From contig JADJUS010000014.1 of assembly GCA_016716905.1 (NCBI GenBank), positions 124,001 through 188,000 of the forward strand: a DNA stretch of 64,000 nucleotides, given 5' to 3'. Below are positions 1 through 6,699 of the stretch, piece by piece; the stretch's first letter is position 1; each line of letters opens with the position of its first letter. The position numbers and the translations under genes were made by a program. This DNA is from Acidobacteriota bacterium. Its GTDB lineage: Bacteria; Acidobacteriota; Vicinamibacteria; Vicinamibacterales; SCN-69-37. The notes under the pieces are model-generated. The model was not told the origin of the DNA. It worked only from the letters and a program-made list of their open reading frames with translations, and made no database searches.

Positions 1-285
1 TTCCAGGACGTTCCGCACAATGACCGGCGGGGTGTTCGTGTCGTAGTACCCCATGCCGATGTAGCTGCGGCAGACCCGGTTCCGCGCCGCAATGGTGCGA
101 AGCCGCGACAAGTACGCGGTCTCCGATTCGGCCGGCGGCAACTCCATCGGCGCTGTGAGCCGGATGTCGGCAGGAATGATCTGGTCGATCAACCCGTCGA
201 TCGTTGCGGCACCCACCGCCTGCAACATATGCGGGAGATCAGACGGACGGGGGCCAATGTGACGGATTTCAAACTGATCGGACAC
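1..285 (-). CDS. gcvP: glycine dehydrogenase (P-protein), N-terminal fragment
   Basis: Only the first 95 codons are inside the window; the rest lies left of position 1. From a GTG at 285 the protein reads VSDQFEIRHIGPRPSDLPHM and continues to ARNRVCRSYIGMGYYDT, the conserved N-terminus of the PLP-dependent glycine decarboxylase. The P-protein decarboxylates glycine and passes the aminomethyl group to the lipoyl arm of GcvH. The start is chosen because it lies 18 nt after the gcvH stop and has GAGG eight bases upstream. It is the third gene of a gcvT-gcvH-gcvP operon. Whether the protein is full length or the split subunit-1 form cannot be told from this fragment. Confidence 0.9.
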   Translation of the reverse strand, partial: MSDQFEIRHIGPRPSDLPHMLQAVGAATIDGLIDQIIPADIRLTAPMELPPAESETAYLSRLRTIAARNRVCRSYIGMGYYDTNTPPVIVRNVLE

Positions 286-303
286 GGGCGTGACCTCGAC
301 GAT

Positions 304-675
304 TTACGCGATGAACGCGTCGTAGCGGGTGGAGTTCATGAGGCCGTCCAACTCGCCGGCGTCGGACATCTTCACTCGAATCATCCACGTCTCGTGCGGC
401 TGGCCATTCACGTAGTCCGGATGCGCGGCCAGCGCGTCATTGACGGCGACGACGGTGCCTGACACCGGCGAAAACAGCTCCGAGACCGCCTTCACCGATT
501 CAATGGTGCCGAAGACCTCGCCCTTGGTCAGGGCGCGGCCCACCTCGGGAAGCTCCACGAACACAACATCGCCGAGTTGTTTCTGGGCAAAATCCGTGAT
601 GCCCACCGCGGCATCGTCGCCGTCAACGCGGACCCATTCATGTTCGACGGTGTACTTCAGATCGGTCGGATACAT
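304..675 (-). CDS. gcvH: glycine cleavage system H protein
   Basis: A 123-aa lipoyl carrier that shuttles the aminomethyl group between the P, T and L proteins in the cytoplasm. The sequence starts MYPTDLKYTVEHEWV and carries GTIESVKAVSEL, in which the lysine of ESVKA is the lipoylation site. Length matches the family (about 125-130 aa). The ATG at 675 is preferred over longer in-frame starts because AGGAG sits seven bases upstream and because upstream sequence belongs to gcvT. It lies 10 nt after the gcvT stop and 18 nt before the gcvP start, so the three genes are almost certainly co-transcribed. Confidence 0.96.
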   Translation of the reverse strand: MYPTDLKYTVEHEWVRVDGDDAAVGITDFAQKQLGDVVFVELPEVGRALTKGEVFGTIESVKAVSELFSPVSGTVVAVNDALAAHPDYVNGQPHETWMIRVKMSDAGELDGLMNSTRYDAFIA

Positions 676-685
676 ACGAAGACTC

Positions 686-1813
686 CTACGCGGGTTTTGA
701 GCGCTTATAAAACGGTTCAGGGACAACCTCGGCGTGCACTCGCCGGCCCCGGATATCAATTGTAAGCGACGTGCCAGGCGCCGAGAGCGCCAGCGGCACC
801 ATCGCCAGTCCAATGGACTTCTTGAGATACGGCGTCTGAGTGCCGCTCGTGACCACACCCACCGGGGTCTCGCCATCCATCACGACATGGCCGTGACGCG
901 CGATGGCGCGGTCGCGCATCTCGAAACCGACAAGCCGCCGCTCCAGGCTCCCCGCCTTCTGGGCACGCAGACGCTCGGCGCCAAGGAACGCATCCTTCTT
1001 CCAGCCGACGATCCAACTCAAACCGGCCTCGACCACAGACGTGCCCTCGTCCATGTCACTGCCGCACAACCGCATCGAGGCCTCAAGCCGCAGCGTATCC
1101 CGGGCACCCAGACCACACGGCTTGATCCCATGCGCGGCCCCGGCCTCAAGCAATGCGTTCCACACCCGCTCGGCCTGGGCAGGCGGCGCAAACACCTCGA
1201 ACCCATCCTCGCCGGTGTACCCGGTACGCGACACAGTGACGCGGACCCCAGCCACCTCGCCGTGGTCGAACCAGTAGTACTTGATGGCGCTCAAATCGAT
1301 ATCCGTCAGGGTCTGCAGTACACGCTCGGCCAGGGGCCCCTGAATCGCAATCAGCGCGTAACGCGAACTCGCATTGACCACCGAGACGTCGCCGCCATGC
1401 TCGGCCACCTTCGCAACAATCCACTGGTGGTCCTTCATGATGTTGCCGGCGTTCACCACCAACATGAAGTGCTGCTCGCCCATCCTGTAGACCAGGATGT
1501 CGTCCACAAACGTCCCCTCAGCGGTCGTCAAGGCGGAGTACTGAATCTGGCCAATGGCCAACCGGCTCGCATCGTTGGACGAAATCCACTGGACGGCCGC
1601 CAGCGCATCAGGCCCGGCCAGCTCAATCTGGCCCATGTGACAGACGTCAAACAATCCGACGGCCGTGCGCACCGTCATGTGCTCGTCTGTAATGCCTGAA
1701 TATTCGACTGGCATATCCCACCCACCGAACTCGACCATGCGAGCTCCATGGGCGCGATGCCGGGCGTTGAGCGGTGTCTTTTTGAGGGTTGCTGCTGGTG
1801 GGGTTGTCGTCAT
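686..1813 (-). CDS. gcvT: aminomethyltransferase (glycine cleavage T protein)
   Basis: 375 aa. T-protein transfers the one-carbon unit from aminomethyl-lipoyl GcvH to tetrahydrofolate, releasing ammonia. Recognisable stretches are NARHRAHGARMVEFGGWDMP near the N-terminus, VGLFDVCHMGQIEL, SRTGYTGEDGFEVF (folate-domain core) and the C-terminal beta-barrel part with VGVVTSGTQTPYLKKSIGLA. Length is normal for the family. The ATG at 1813 gives exactly the expected N-terminus, although only a weak GAGA ribosome site precedes it. First gene of the gcvTHP operon; a possible sigma-70 promoter lies just upstream. Confidence 0.96.
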   Translation of the reverse strand: MTTTPPAATLKKTPLNARHRAHGARMVEFGGWDMPVEYSGITDEHMTVRTAVGLFDVCHMGQIELAGPDALAAVQWISSNDASRLAIGQIQYSALTTAEGTFVDDILVYRMGEQHFMLVVNAGNIMKDHQWIVAKVAEHGGDVSVVNASSRYALIAIQGPLAERVLQTLTDIDLSAIKYYWFDHGEVAGVRVTVSRTGYTGEDGFEVFAPPAQAERVWNALLEAGAAHGIKPCGLGARDTLRLEASMRLCGSDMDEGTSVVEAGLSWIVGWKKDAFLGAERLRAQKAGSLERRLVGFEMRDRAIARHGHVVMDGETPVGVVTSGTQTPYLKKSIGLAMVPLALSAPGTSLTIDIRGRRVHAEVVPEPFYKRSKPA

Positions 1814-1828
1814 GGTGGCGTCTCTACA

Positions 1829-1857
1829 AACGTACTATCGCCTCCCCCCATCGTCAA
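1829..1857 (-). promoter_or_regulatory. possible sigma-70 promoter for gcvTHP
   Basis: On the minus strand a TTGACG hexamer (1857-1852) is followed after exactly 17 bases by TACGTT (1834-1829), 16 nt before the gcvT start codon. The -35 match is good, the -10 match is poor. The position, between a hairpin that ends the previous gene and the first gcv gene, fits a promoter, but there is no experimental support. Confidence 0.3.
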
Positions 1858-1872
1858 CCACAGTAAACCGAT

Positions 1873-1902
1873 TCCGGGGCGGGCGCGCGGGCCCGCCCCG
1901 GA
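1873..1902 (-). terminator. GC-rich hairpin between the 62-aa membrane protein gene and gcvT
   Basis: A perfect 12-bp stem (1873-1884 paired with 1891-1902) with a six-base loop, 14 nt after the stop codon of the small membrane protein gene. It is followed only by a weak T-containing stretch, so it may be a terminator lacking a strong U-tract. It would separate the upstream genes from the gcv operon. Confidence 0.45.
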
Positions 1903-1916
1903 GCGCTGCGCGTGCA

Positions 1917-2105
1917 TTAGCGGTCGCGTTTGGGCGCCGGCCACGCCAGACGCAGGAGCCCGAACATCAGTGCGACAAGGAGCAACAGGACCAGGGGACC
2001 GGCCTGTCGGGTTTGCGGCACCGAAAACAAGACCGCGGGCATGATCAGCCCGCCGACGAGGACGGCAATGATGACCTGTGCGAGTACGACGGCAATGACG
2101 CGCAT
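1917..2105 (-). CDS. small two-helix membrane protein, unknown function
   Basis: A 62-aa protein starting MRVIAVVLAQVIIAVLVGG. It has two strongly hydrophobic segments (about residues 3-28 and 37-54) and a short basic tail, PAPKRDR, so it is probably an inner-membrane hairpin protein. The ATG at 2105 is supported by GGGAGG directly upstream; longer in-frame starts run into the preceding gene. It lies 20 nt after the stop of the secreted protein gene at 2126-2914 and is probably co-transcribed with it. I do not recognise a family. Confidence 0.65.
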   Translation of the reverse strand: MRVIAVVLAQVIIAVLVGGLIMPAVLFSVPQTRQAGPLVLLLLVALMFGLLRLAWPAPKRDR

Positions 2106-2125
2106 GTTTCCTCCCTGTTGGTTAC

Positions 2126-2914
2126 TTACCCGCTGAACGGAACGCCACCGTTGCAGGCGATGAACCACGCCATCGCCGCCTCGGATCGCACGGCGTAGAT
2201 GAGCGAACATCCCGCCCATTTGTGCGCCTCGTACCACCTCAGGTCGTCGGTGCACTCGCCAAAGTCGTTGGCGATGCGAAGAGCTTCGGCCGAGTAGAGG
2301 TCCCAGCACTCCCCGGGCCCACGCTGCTGGACCATGTCACTGACCGCGACCTTGAAGACCTGCGGCCTGCCCGACAGGGTAGCCCGCCTGGCGCCCGCAC
2401 GGGCCGCTGCGCGCTCCTCCGCCCACTCCTGGTGCAGAGTCATGGCCTTCGAACTGCCGCTGCCCGACTCCAGAAGCGCGCGAGTCAGCAACATCGATTG
2501 GCCGACGAACGTGTCGGGGCCTTCGGCGATCGTCGCCAGAAGCGTCCGGGCGCTGGCCGCCGCTTCCGAGCTCTGGAGAACGGCCAGCACCTGCCCGTAC
2601 TCCCCCACTCCCCCTCCCTCCATCGTCACATCCCCGGCCGGCCCGCTGAGGCTGAGGACGCCGCGCCGAACGATGAGAATGAGCCGGTCGTTTGGCGTGG
2701 TCAGAGTCACCACCGAACGATCGGCCGAGACGTCCTTCCGGACCGTGACTGTTTTGTCGGCCACTTCCATCACGATGCGACCGGTCCCGTGCCGCGTCAC
2801 ACGCACCGACGGCCCGTCGGCCGCCTGTGCGGCCGCCGGCGCCAACAGGCCGGCCATCGCGATCGCCGCCACGACGGCCCACCGCGCACTTGTTGCGTTG
2901 TTCATTGCTGTCAT
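2126..2914 (-). CDS. secreted hypothetical protein
   Basis: About 262 aa with a clear Sec signal peptide: a hydrophobic core (WAVVAAIAMAGLLAPAAAQA) ending in an AQA cleavage site. The mature part has a beta-rich N-terminal half (VRVTRHGTGRIVMEVADKTV, VVTLTTPNDRLILIV), a helical middle, and three late cysteines (GECWDLY, FGECTDD, KWAGCSL) that could form disulphides after export. The start is uncertain: the AGGAGG ribosome site lies nine bases before the ATG used here, while an upstream ATG at 2932 overlaps that site and one at 2905 is also possible. No family recognised. Upstream partner of the 62-aa membrane protein. Confidence 0.75.
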   Translation of the reverse strand: MTAMNNATSARWAVVAAIAMAGLLAPAAAQAADGPSVRVTRHGTGRIVMEVADKTVTVRKDVSADRSVVTLTTPNDRLILIVRRGVLSLSGPAGDVTMEGGGVGEYGQVLAVLQSSEAAASARTLLATIAEGPDTFVGQSMLLTRALLESGSGSSKAMTLHQEWAEERAAARAGARRATLSGRPQVFKVAVSDMVQQRGPGECWDLYSAEALRIANDFGECTDDLRWYEAHKWAGCSLIYAVRSEAAMAWFIACNGGVPFSG

Positions 2915-2982
2915 TGCCATCACCCTCCTCACTACCCTGTGTTGTCAGCCATTCAGCCTCCTGATCGATCGGCGACCCTGCG

Positions 2983-3921
2983 TTACGGGGTTCGCGCGTC
3001 GCCGTGCGTGGCGCCGGGCGCGAACGAAAGATGTGAGCGCAGCGTGTGATAGCTGATGTCGAGCACGTCACAAGCCTTGCGCTTGTTGCCATCGCAGCGG
3101 TCCAGGACGCCGCGCACGTAGCGGCTGCTCCAGGTGCGCAGCGACTCGATGTCACCTGGCAGGTCGTCCACCAGATCGCGATAGCCCTTCGTGACGATCG
3201 ATGGAAGATCACCCACGTCCACAACCGAGCCGGGGCCAAGCGCGATGGCTCGCTCAAGCACGCGCTCGAGTTGACGCACGTTCCCGGGCCAGTCAAAGGC
3301 CATCAGCGCGTCGAGCGCCGCCGCGCCAAGCTCCACCTGCTGCGCCTGGCGATGCCGCTCCAGCAGATGCCTGGAGAGGAGCGGGATGTCATCGCGGCGC
3401 AGGCGCAGCGGCGGCACGCTGAGTTCGACGCCAGAGAGCCGGTAATACAGATCCTCGCGAAAGCGCTTGGCCTGCATCTGATCGGCCAGCCGCCGGTTGG
3501 TGGCGGCAATGACCCGGGTGTTGACCGCCCTGGTACTGTGTCCGCCCACCCGCTCCACGCGCATGTCCTGCAACACGCGAAGGAGCTTGGCCTGCGCTGT
3601 GACCGAAAGGTCTGCCACCTCATCCAGGAAGAGCGTCCCTCCCTCAGCCAGCTCAAACTTCCCCCGGCGCCCGCGCACGCCCGTGGCCGTCCGTTCCTCG
3701 ATGCCGAATAGTTCTGCCTCGAGCAGCGTTTCCACGAGTGCTGCGCAGTTGACCGCGACAAATGGCCCCCGGTGCCGTGGGCTGACGTCGTGAAGCGCCC
3801 GGGCCACGAGTTCCTTGCCGACGCCGCTCTCCCCCTCCACCAGAACCGTGAAGTTCGTTGCACCGACGCGGACAACGTCCGCACGCAGTTTCTGCATCAC
3901 CAGGCTCTGCCCCACGATCAT
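2983..3921 (-). CDS. sigma-54-activator-like AAA+ protein without GAFTGA, Fis-type HTH
   Basis: 312 aa, consisting of the central AAA+ domain and a C-terminal Fis-type helix-turn-helix, with no N-terminal sensory domain. Walker A is GESGVGKE (residues 30-37) and Walker B GTLFLDEV (95-102); WPGNVRQLERV and a C-terminal helix pair around NKRKACDVLDISYHTLRSHL are typical of NtrC-family proteins. The loop that normally carries GAFTGA, needed to contact sigma-54, reads instead ELFGIEERTATGV (residues 70-82). It may therefore be a DNA-binding AAA+ regulator that does not open sigma-54 complexes in the usual way. The start has GGGAGG seven bases upstream. It stands apart from its neighbours by about 70-100 nt on each side. 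Confidence 0.85.
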   Translation of the reverse strand: MIVGQSLVMQKLRADVVRVGATNFTVLVEGESGVGKELVARALHDVSPRHRGPFVAVNCAALVETLLEAELFGIEERTATGVRGRRGKFELAEGGTLFLDEVADLSVTAQAKLLRVLQDMRVERVGGHSTRAVNTRVIAATNRRLADQMQAKRFREDLYYRLSGVELSVPPLRLRRDDIPLLSRHLLERHRQAQQVELGAAALDALMAFDWPGNVRQLERVLERAIALGPGSVVDVGDLPSIVTKGYRDLVDDLPGDIESLRTWSSRYVRGVLDRCDGNKRKACDVLDISYHTLRSHLSFAPGATHGDARTP

Positions 3922-4023
3922 TGCCGCGCCTCCCGCGGGACGACTATCACGATTGGTGCCAACTCATCAGCGACGCTCCACTGGCAGGGACGAGTGCGAC
4001 GGCAACGCCAGAAGGCCCGGACG

Positions 4024-4269
4024 TTACCCTGATGACTCAATCCACCGGCAAGTGCCGCGATAAACCGTTCCTCCATGACCCATCGTCCATACCGACCACG
4101 ACTCTACGAGGGCTCGACGCGGCTCAACACCGCGCGCCGAAGGCACATCAAGCAGTTCCACGATTTCCCCTGGCGCGAGACGCGATCGCCCCTCCAGATG
4201 TCCGAGTTCCTCGGTCAACTCCACGGGCATGAGATCGCGGCCGACCCGGTACCGCCGGACGACGCTCAT
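4024..4269 (-). CDS. hypothetical 81-aa protein coupled to the pseudopilin gene
   Basis: Starts MSVVRRYRVGRDLMPVELTE and contains APGEIVELLDVPSARGVEPR; soluble, mixed charge, no membrane segment. The ATG at 4269 overlaps the TGA of the pseudopilin-like gene as ATGA, the usual sign of translational coupling, which is the main reason to accept the ORF as a gene. No family recognised. It might be an accessory to the pseudopilin or simply the last gene of that operon. Confidence 0.5.
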   Translation of the reverse strand: MSVVRRYRVGRDLMPVELTEELGHLEGRSRLAPGEIVELLDVPSARGVEPRRALVESWSVWTMGHGGTVYRGTCRWIESSG

Positions 4270-4907
4270 TCCACCCATACGCGGCGGCCAGGATCGAACT
4301 CCAGTACTCGCGTGCGGCCGGTGACGCCGGCCACCCGCACGGCAAACTGCGCCGAGCCCGCTCCGCGCAGGGCAACCGTCCCGGATGACGCCGTCCCTGC
4401 TGGTGAAAACGCCGCCATCGCTGCCGTGCCAAACCGCAGGGGCGCCGGCGCCAGATCACCGTCGGGGCTCGGCACACCAGGGAGGTACTCCACTCGCACG
4501 TCTGGAAACCTGAATGAGACCGCCTCGGCCGCCCTCTCACACCGATCGGTGCCAGACGCGATGTCAGAACGGGACACCCCATCGCGGTCGCCGTCCAGAC
4601 ACGTCCGCCACCCCACTTCGCCTCCCGCGTCATCAAACACGACGGCGACGTACCGGCCGGTCATGACAGCGCGCTGACGTGCCATGCGAAATTGGCCCGC
4701 CAAAAAAGAAGAGGCGTCGCGGGTCCGCCTGGCATCCGCCACATGCGCCAGGGCCGGCACGCCAATCGCACAGAGCGACATCACGATCGCGAGCGCAAGG
4801 ACGACCTCCACCAGCGACGCACCGTCAGCGCGGGACGGGCGCCGATCGGCCCCCGTCCCGTCAGGGTTTCTGGGTCCTGTCGGCCCAGACAGCTGATCTA
4901 CAGCCAC
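4266..4907 (-). CDS. type II secretion/type IV pilus pseudopilin-like protein (GspH/FimT type)
   Basis: 213 aa with a prepilin-type leader: a hydrophilic N-terminus of about 29 residues, then G followed by ASLVEVVLALAIVMSLCAIG, with Glu at position +5 of the mature protein. This is the signature cleaved and methylated by prepilin peptidase. The rest (QFRMARQRAVMTGRYVAVVF and a C-terminal beta-rich part) resembles GspH/FimT minor pseudopilins. The GTG at 4907 overlaps the last codons of the ComEA-like gene by 10 nt. No other secretion or pilus gene is in the window, so this is an orphan minor pilin or belongs to a system encoded elsewhere. Confidence 0.75.
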   Translation of the reverse strand: MAVDQLSGPTGPRNPDGTGADRRPSRADGASLVEVVLALAIVMSLCAIGVPALAHVADARRTRDASSFLAGQFRMARQRAVMTGRYVAVVFDDAGGEVGWRTCLDGDRDGVSRSDIASGTDRCERAAEAVSFRFPDVRVEYLPGVPSPDGDLAPAPLRFGTAAMAAFSPAGTASSGTVALRGAGSAQFAVRVAGVTGRTRVLEFDPGRRVWVE

Positions 4908-5245
4908 ACGCCTTTGCCCGGTGTGACCACAATCATCGGCTTGAGCGAGAGGAACATCTTCTCGCCGACGCCACGCACGTTCATCAGGTCTTCGATCTTC
5001 TTGAACCCGCCCTGTTTCAGCCGGTACTCAACGATGCGGGCAGCCGTCGCGGGCCCCACACCCGGCAGCACTTCAAGCTCGGCGGCCGTGGCCGTGTTGA
5101 GGTTGATCGGCGCCAGCGCGGGCGCCTCCTTGCCTTCCTTGGCCGGCTTGCCGGATTGTGCGGGCGCGCCGGTTGCCTGCGCCAGAGACTGGGCCGAGAA
5201 CACGGTCAGGATGAGGGCGAGAACCAACGTGAGTGAGCTACGCAT
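4898..5245 (-). CDS. ComEA-like secreted helix-hairpin-helix protein
   Basis: 115 aa. Signal peptide (MRSSLTLVLALILTVFSAQS, cleavage after SLAQ), a Pro/Ala/Lys-rich linker, then two helix-hairpin-helix motifs: INLNTATAAELEVLPGVGPA and IEDLMNVRGVGEKMF. These are the DNA-binding motifs of ComEA, the periplasmic DNA receptor of natural transformation, though stand-alone HhH proteins of this kind also occur without competence genes. The ATG at 5245 has GGAG nine bases upstream; an in-frame ATG at 5263 is an alternative. It overlaps the pseudopilin-like gene by 10 nt, so a link to pilus-mediated DNA uptake is reasonable but inferred. Confidence 0.8.
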   Translation of the reverse strand: MRSSLTLVLALILTVFSAQSLAQATGAPAQSGKPAKEGKEAPALAPINLNTATAAELEVLPGVGPATAARIVEYRLKQGGFKKIEDLMNVRGVGEKMFLSLKPMIVVTPGKGVWL

Positions 5246-5507
5246 GTGTCTGATCTCCGTCATGGCCTTTCCGCGTCCCATACGCGGAAAGAGTGCATCG
5301 GCACCGGCACAGCCACATCGCCCGAACGCAAGGTCAGGAGGCCGCATTGATACGGCGTGGCTGGCCGGTACCCGGTCAGGTCAGATTGCAGGTTGAAGGC
5401 CAACTCCGCGCCGGCGCTCTCGTCTCGCTAAGCGAGTGCAGCCACGGGAGTTGCGCGCGACGTACCAGTCGGCCGTCGCCGGGGAGTGAGGAGAAGAGGA
5501 AATCGCC

Positions 5508-5545
5508 GTTGTCAGTCAGCCCGTGGAGGGCGTCAGACTGACAAC
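5508..5545 (-). terminator. hairpin overlapping the end of the epimerase gene
   Basis: A perfect 10-bp stem (5508-5517 with 5536-5545) around an 18-base loop that itself contains a 4-bp GCCC/GGGC stem. It spans the stop codon at 5533 of the epimerase gene. There is no long U-tract after it, so it may be a terminator or a 3'-end-stabilising structure. Confidence 0.4.
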
Positions 5546-6462
5546 GTTTTGAACCACGCGACGGTCTGACGCAGCCCGTCTTCGAACGGCACGCTGGGGT
5601 CGTAACCCAGCATCTTGCGAGCCTTGAAGATATCGGCCTGTGAATCTTTCACGTCACCTTCGCGAGGCGGATCAAACGTCGGCGCCTTGTCGGAACCCAG
5701 GATCAACTGCACGGCCCGCACCAGTTCAAGCAGCGAGATCCGCCCACCGGTGGCCACGTTGATGACTTCCCCGCTCACACCCTCGGCGGTTGCCGCCCGA
5801 AGCACGCCGTCCACCACATTCGCGACATACGTGAAGTCGCGCGTCTGCCGGCCATCGCCATGAATCAGCGGCGACTGTCCAGCCAACAGTGCCTTGATGA
5901 ACAGGGAGATGACACCGGAGTACGGCGAGTCTGGCGCCTGACGAGGGCCAAACACGTTGAAGTAACGCGTCGTGACCGTCTCCAGCCCGTAGAGCGATGT
6001 GAAGAGTTGGCAGTACTGCTCGCCGATGTACTTCTGCAGCGCGTACGGCGTGATCGGCGACGGCCGCATGTCCTCGCGTTTGGGCAACACCGCTGAGTTG
6101 CCGTAGGTAGACGATGAGCCGGCGAAGACGAGACGTTTGACCCCGGCGTCGCGCGATGCGACCAGGAGTTGCATGGTGCCGTCCACGTTTGCGCGATGAG
6201 TGCCCAGCGGGTCTTTGACCGAACGCGGCACCGATGGGATGGCCGCCTGATGCAACACGTAGTCGCAGCCAACCACCGCCCGCACCGCCACGCCATCGTC
6301 TGCCAGGTCGCCCTCGATGACATCGACGCCGGCCGGAACGTTCTCGCGTTTGCCGGTTGAAAAATTATCGACGACCCTCACCTGATCGCCGCGTTTCAAC
6401 AACGCTTCGACCAGATGCGAGCCGATGAAGCCGGCACCGCCGGTCACTAAGTACAGAGACAT
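5533..6462 (-). CDS. NAD-dependent sugar-nucleotide epimerase (UDP-glucose 4-epimerase type)
   Basis: 309 aa, extended short-chain dehydrogenase fold. The Rossmann motif is VTGGAGFIGSHL at the N-terminus; FAGSSSTYG supplies the catalytic Ser/Thr region and YALQK the Tyr-Lys pair; TTRYFNVFGPRQAPDSPYSG is the substrate-binding loop typical of UDP-glucose/UDP-GlcNAc 4-epimerases of the WbpP/GalE class. It likely interconverts UDP-hexoses in the cytoplasm for surface glycan synthesis. The glycan genes of the window start some 20 kb away, and upstream of this gene lies only an inverted repeat, so it is probably transcribed alone. The exact substrate cannot be read from sequence. Confidence 0.88.
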   Translation of the reverse strand: MSLYLVTGGAGFIGSHLVEALLKRGDQVRVVDNFSTGKRENVPAGVDVIEGDLADDGVAVRAVVGCDYVLHQAAIPSVPRSVKDPLGTHRANVDGTMQLLVASRDAGVKRLVFAGSSSTYGNSAVLPKREDMRPSPITPYALQKYIGEQYCQLFTSLYGLETVTTRYFNVFGPRQAPDSPYSGVISLFIKALLAGQSPLIHGDGRQTRDFTYVANVVDGVLRAATAEGVSGEVINVATGGRISLLELVRAVQLILGSDKAPTFDPPREGDVKDSQADIFKARKMLGYDPSVPFEDGLRQTVAWFKTLSV

Positions 6463-6478
6463 AAACGATGACTATCGT

Positions 6479-6686
6479 AATGGGGAAATGTCACAAATGT
6501 CCGAAATGGCGAAATGCCGGACAAACCAATGGAAGGAAGAATGTCCGAATGTCGAAGGCGCGCAATGCAGAAATGACCTTGGAGTAGCAGATTCAACCAC
6601 TGATCACCAAGAACATTCAAGCATTCTTCCCTGCATTGGTTTGTCCGGCATTTCGCCATTTCGGACATTTGTGACATTTCGCCATT
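6479..6686. repeat. large inverted repeat with 65-bp arms
   Basis: The arms 6479-6543 and 6622-6686 are reverse complements over 65 bp with three mismatches, separated by 78 bp. The arms contain short internal repeats (AAATGGCGAAATG, AAATGTCCGAAATG). It fills the gap between the epimerase start and the amidohydrolase stop. A transcript from either strand would fold into a long hairpin. No transposase or terminal duplication was seen, so it is a REP/MITE-like element or a long 3' hairpin rather than an insertion sequence. Confidence 0.85.
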
Positions 6687-6699
6687 TACACGGACGTCC

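Noticed and set aside
734..1699. 321-codon plus-strand frame opposite gcvT
   Set aside because: Shadow of gcvT; no recognisable motif and no ribosome site.
1814..1916. Glycine riboswitch upstream of gcvT
   Set aside because: The gap is only about 100 bases and is mostly a GC hairpin plus a promoter-like sequence; no tandem aptamer pattern is visible.
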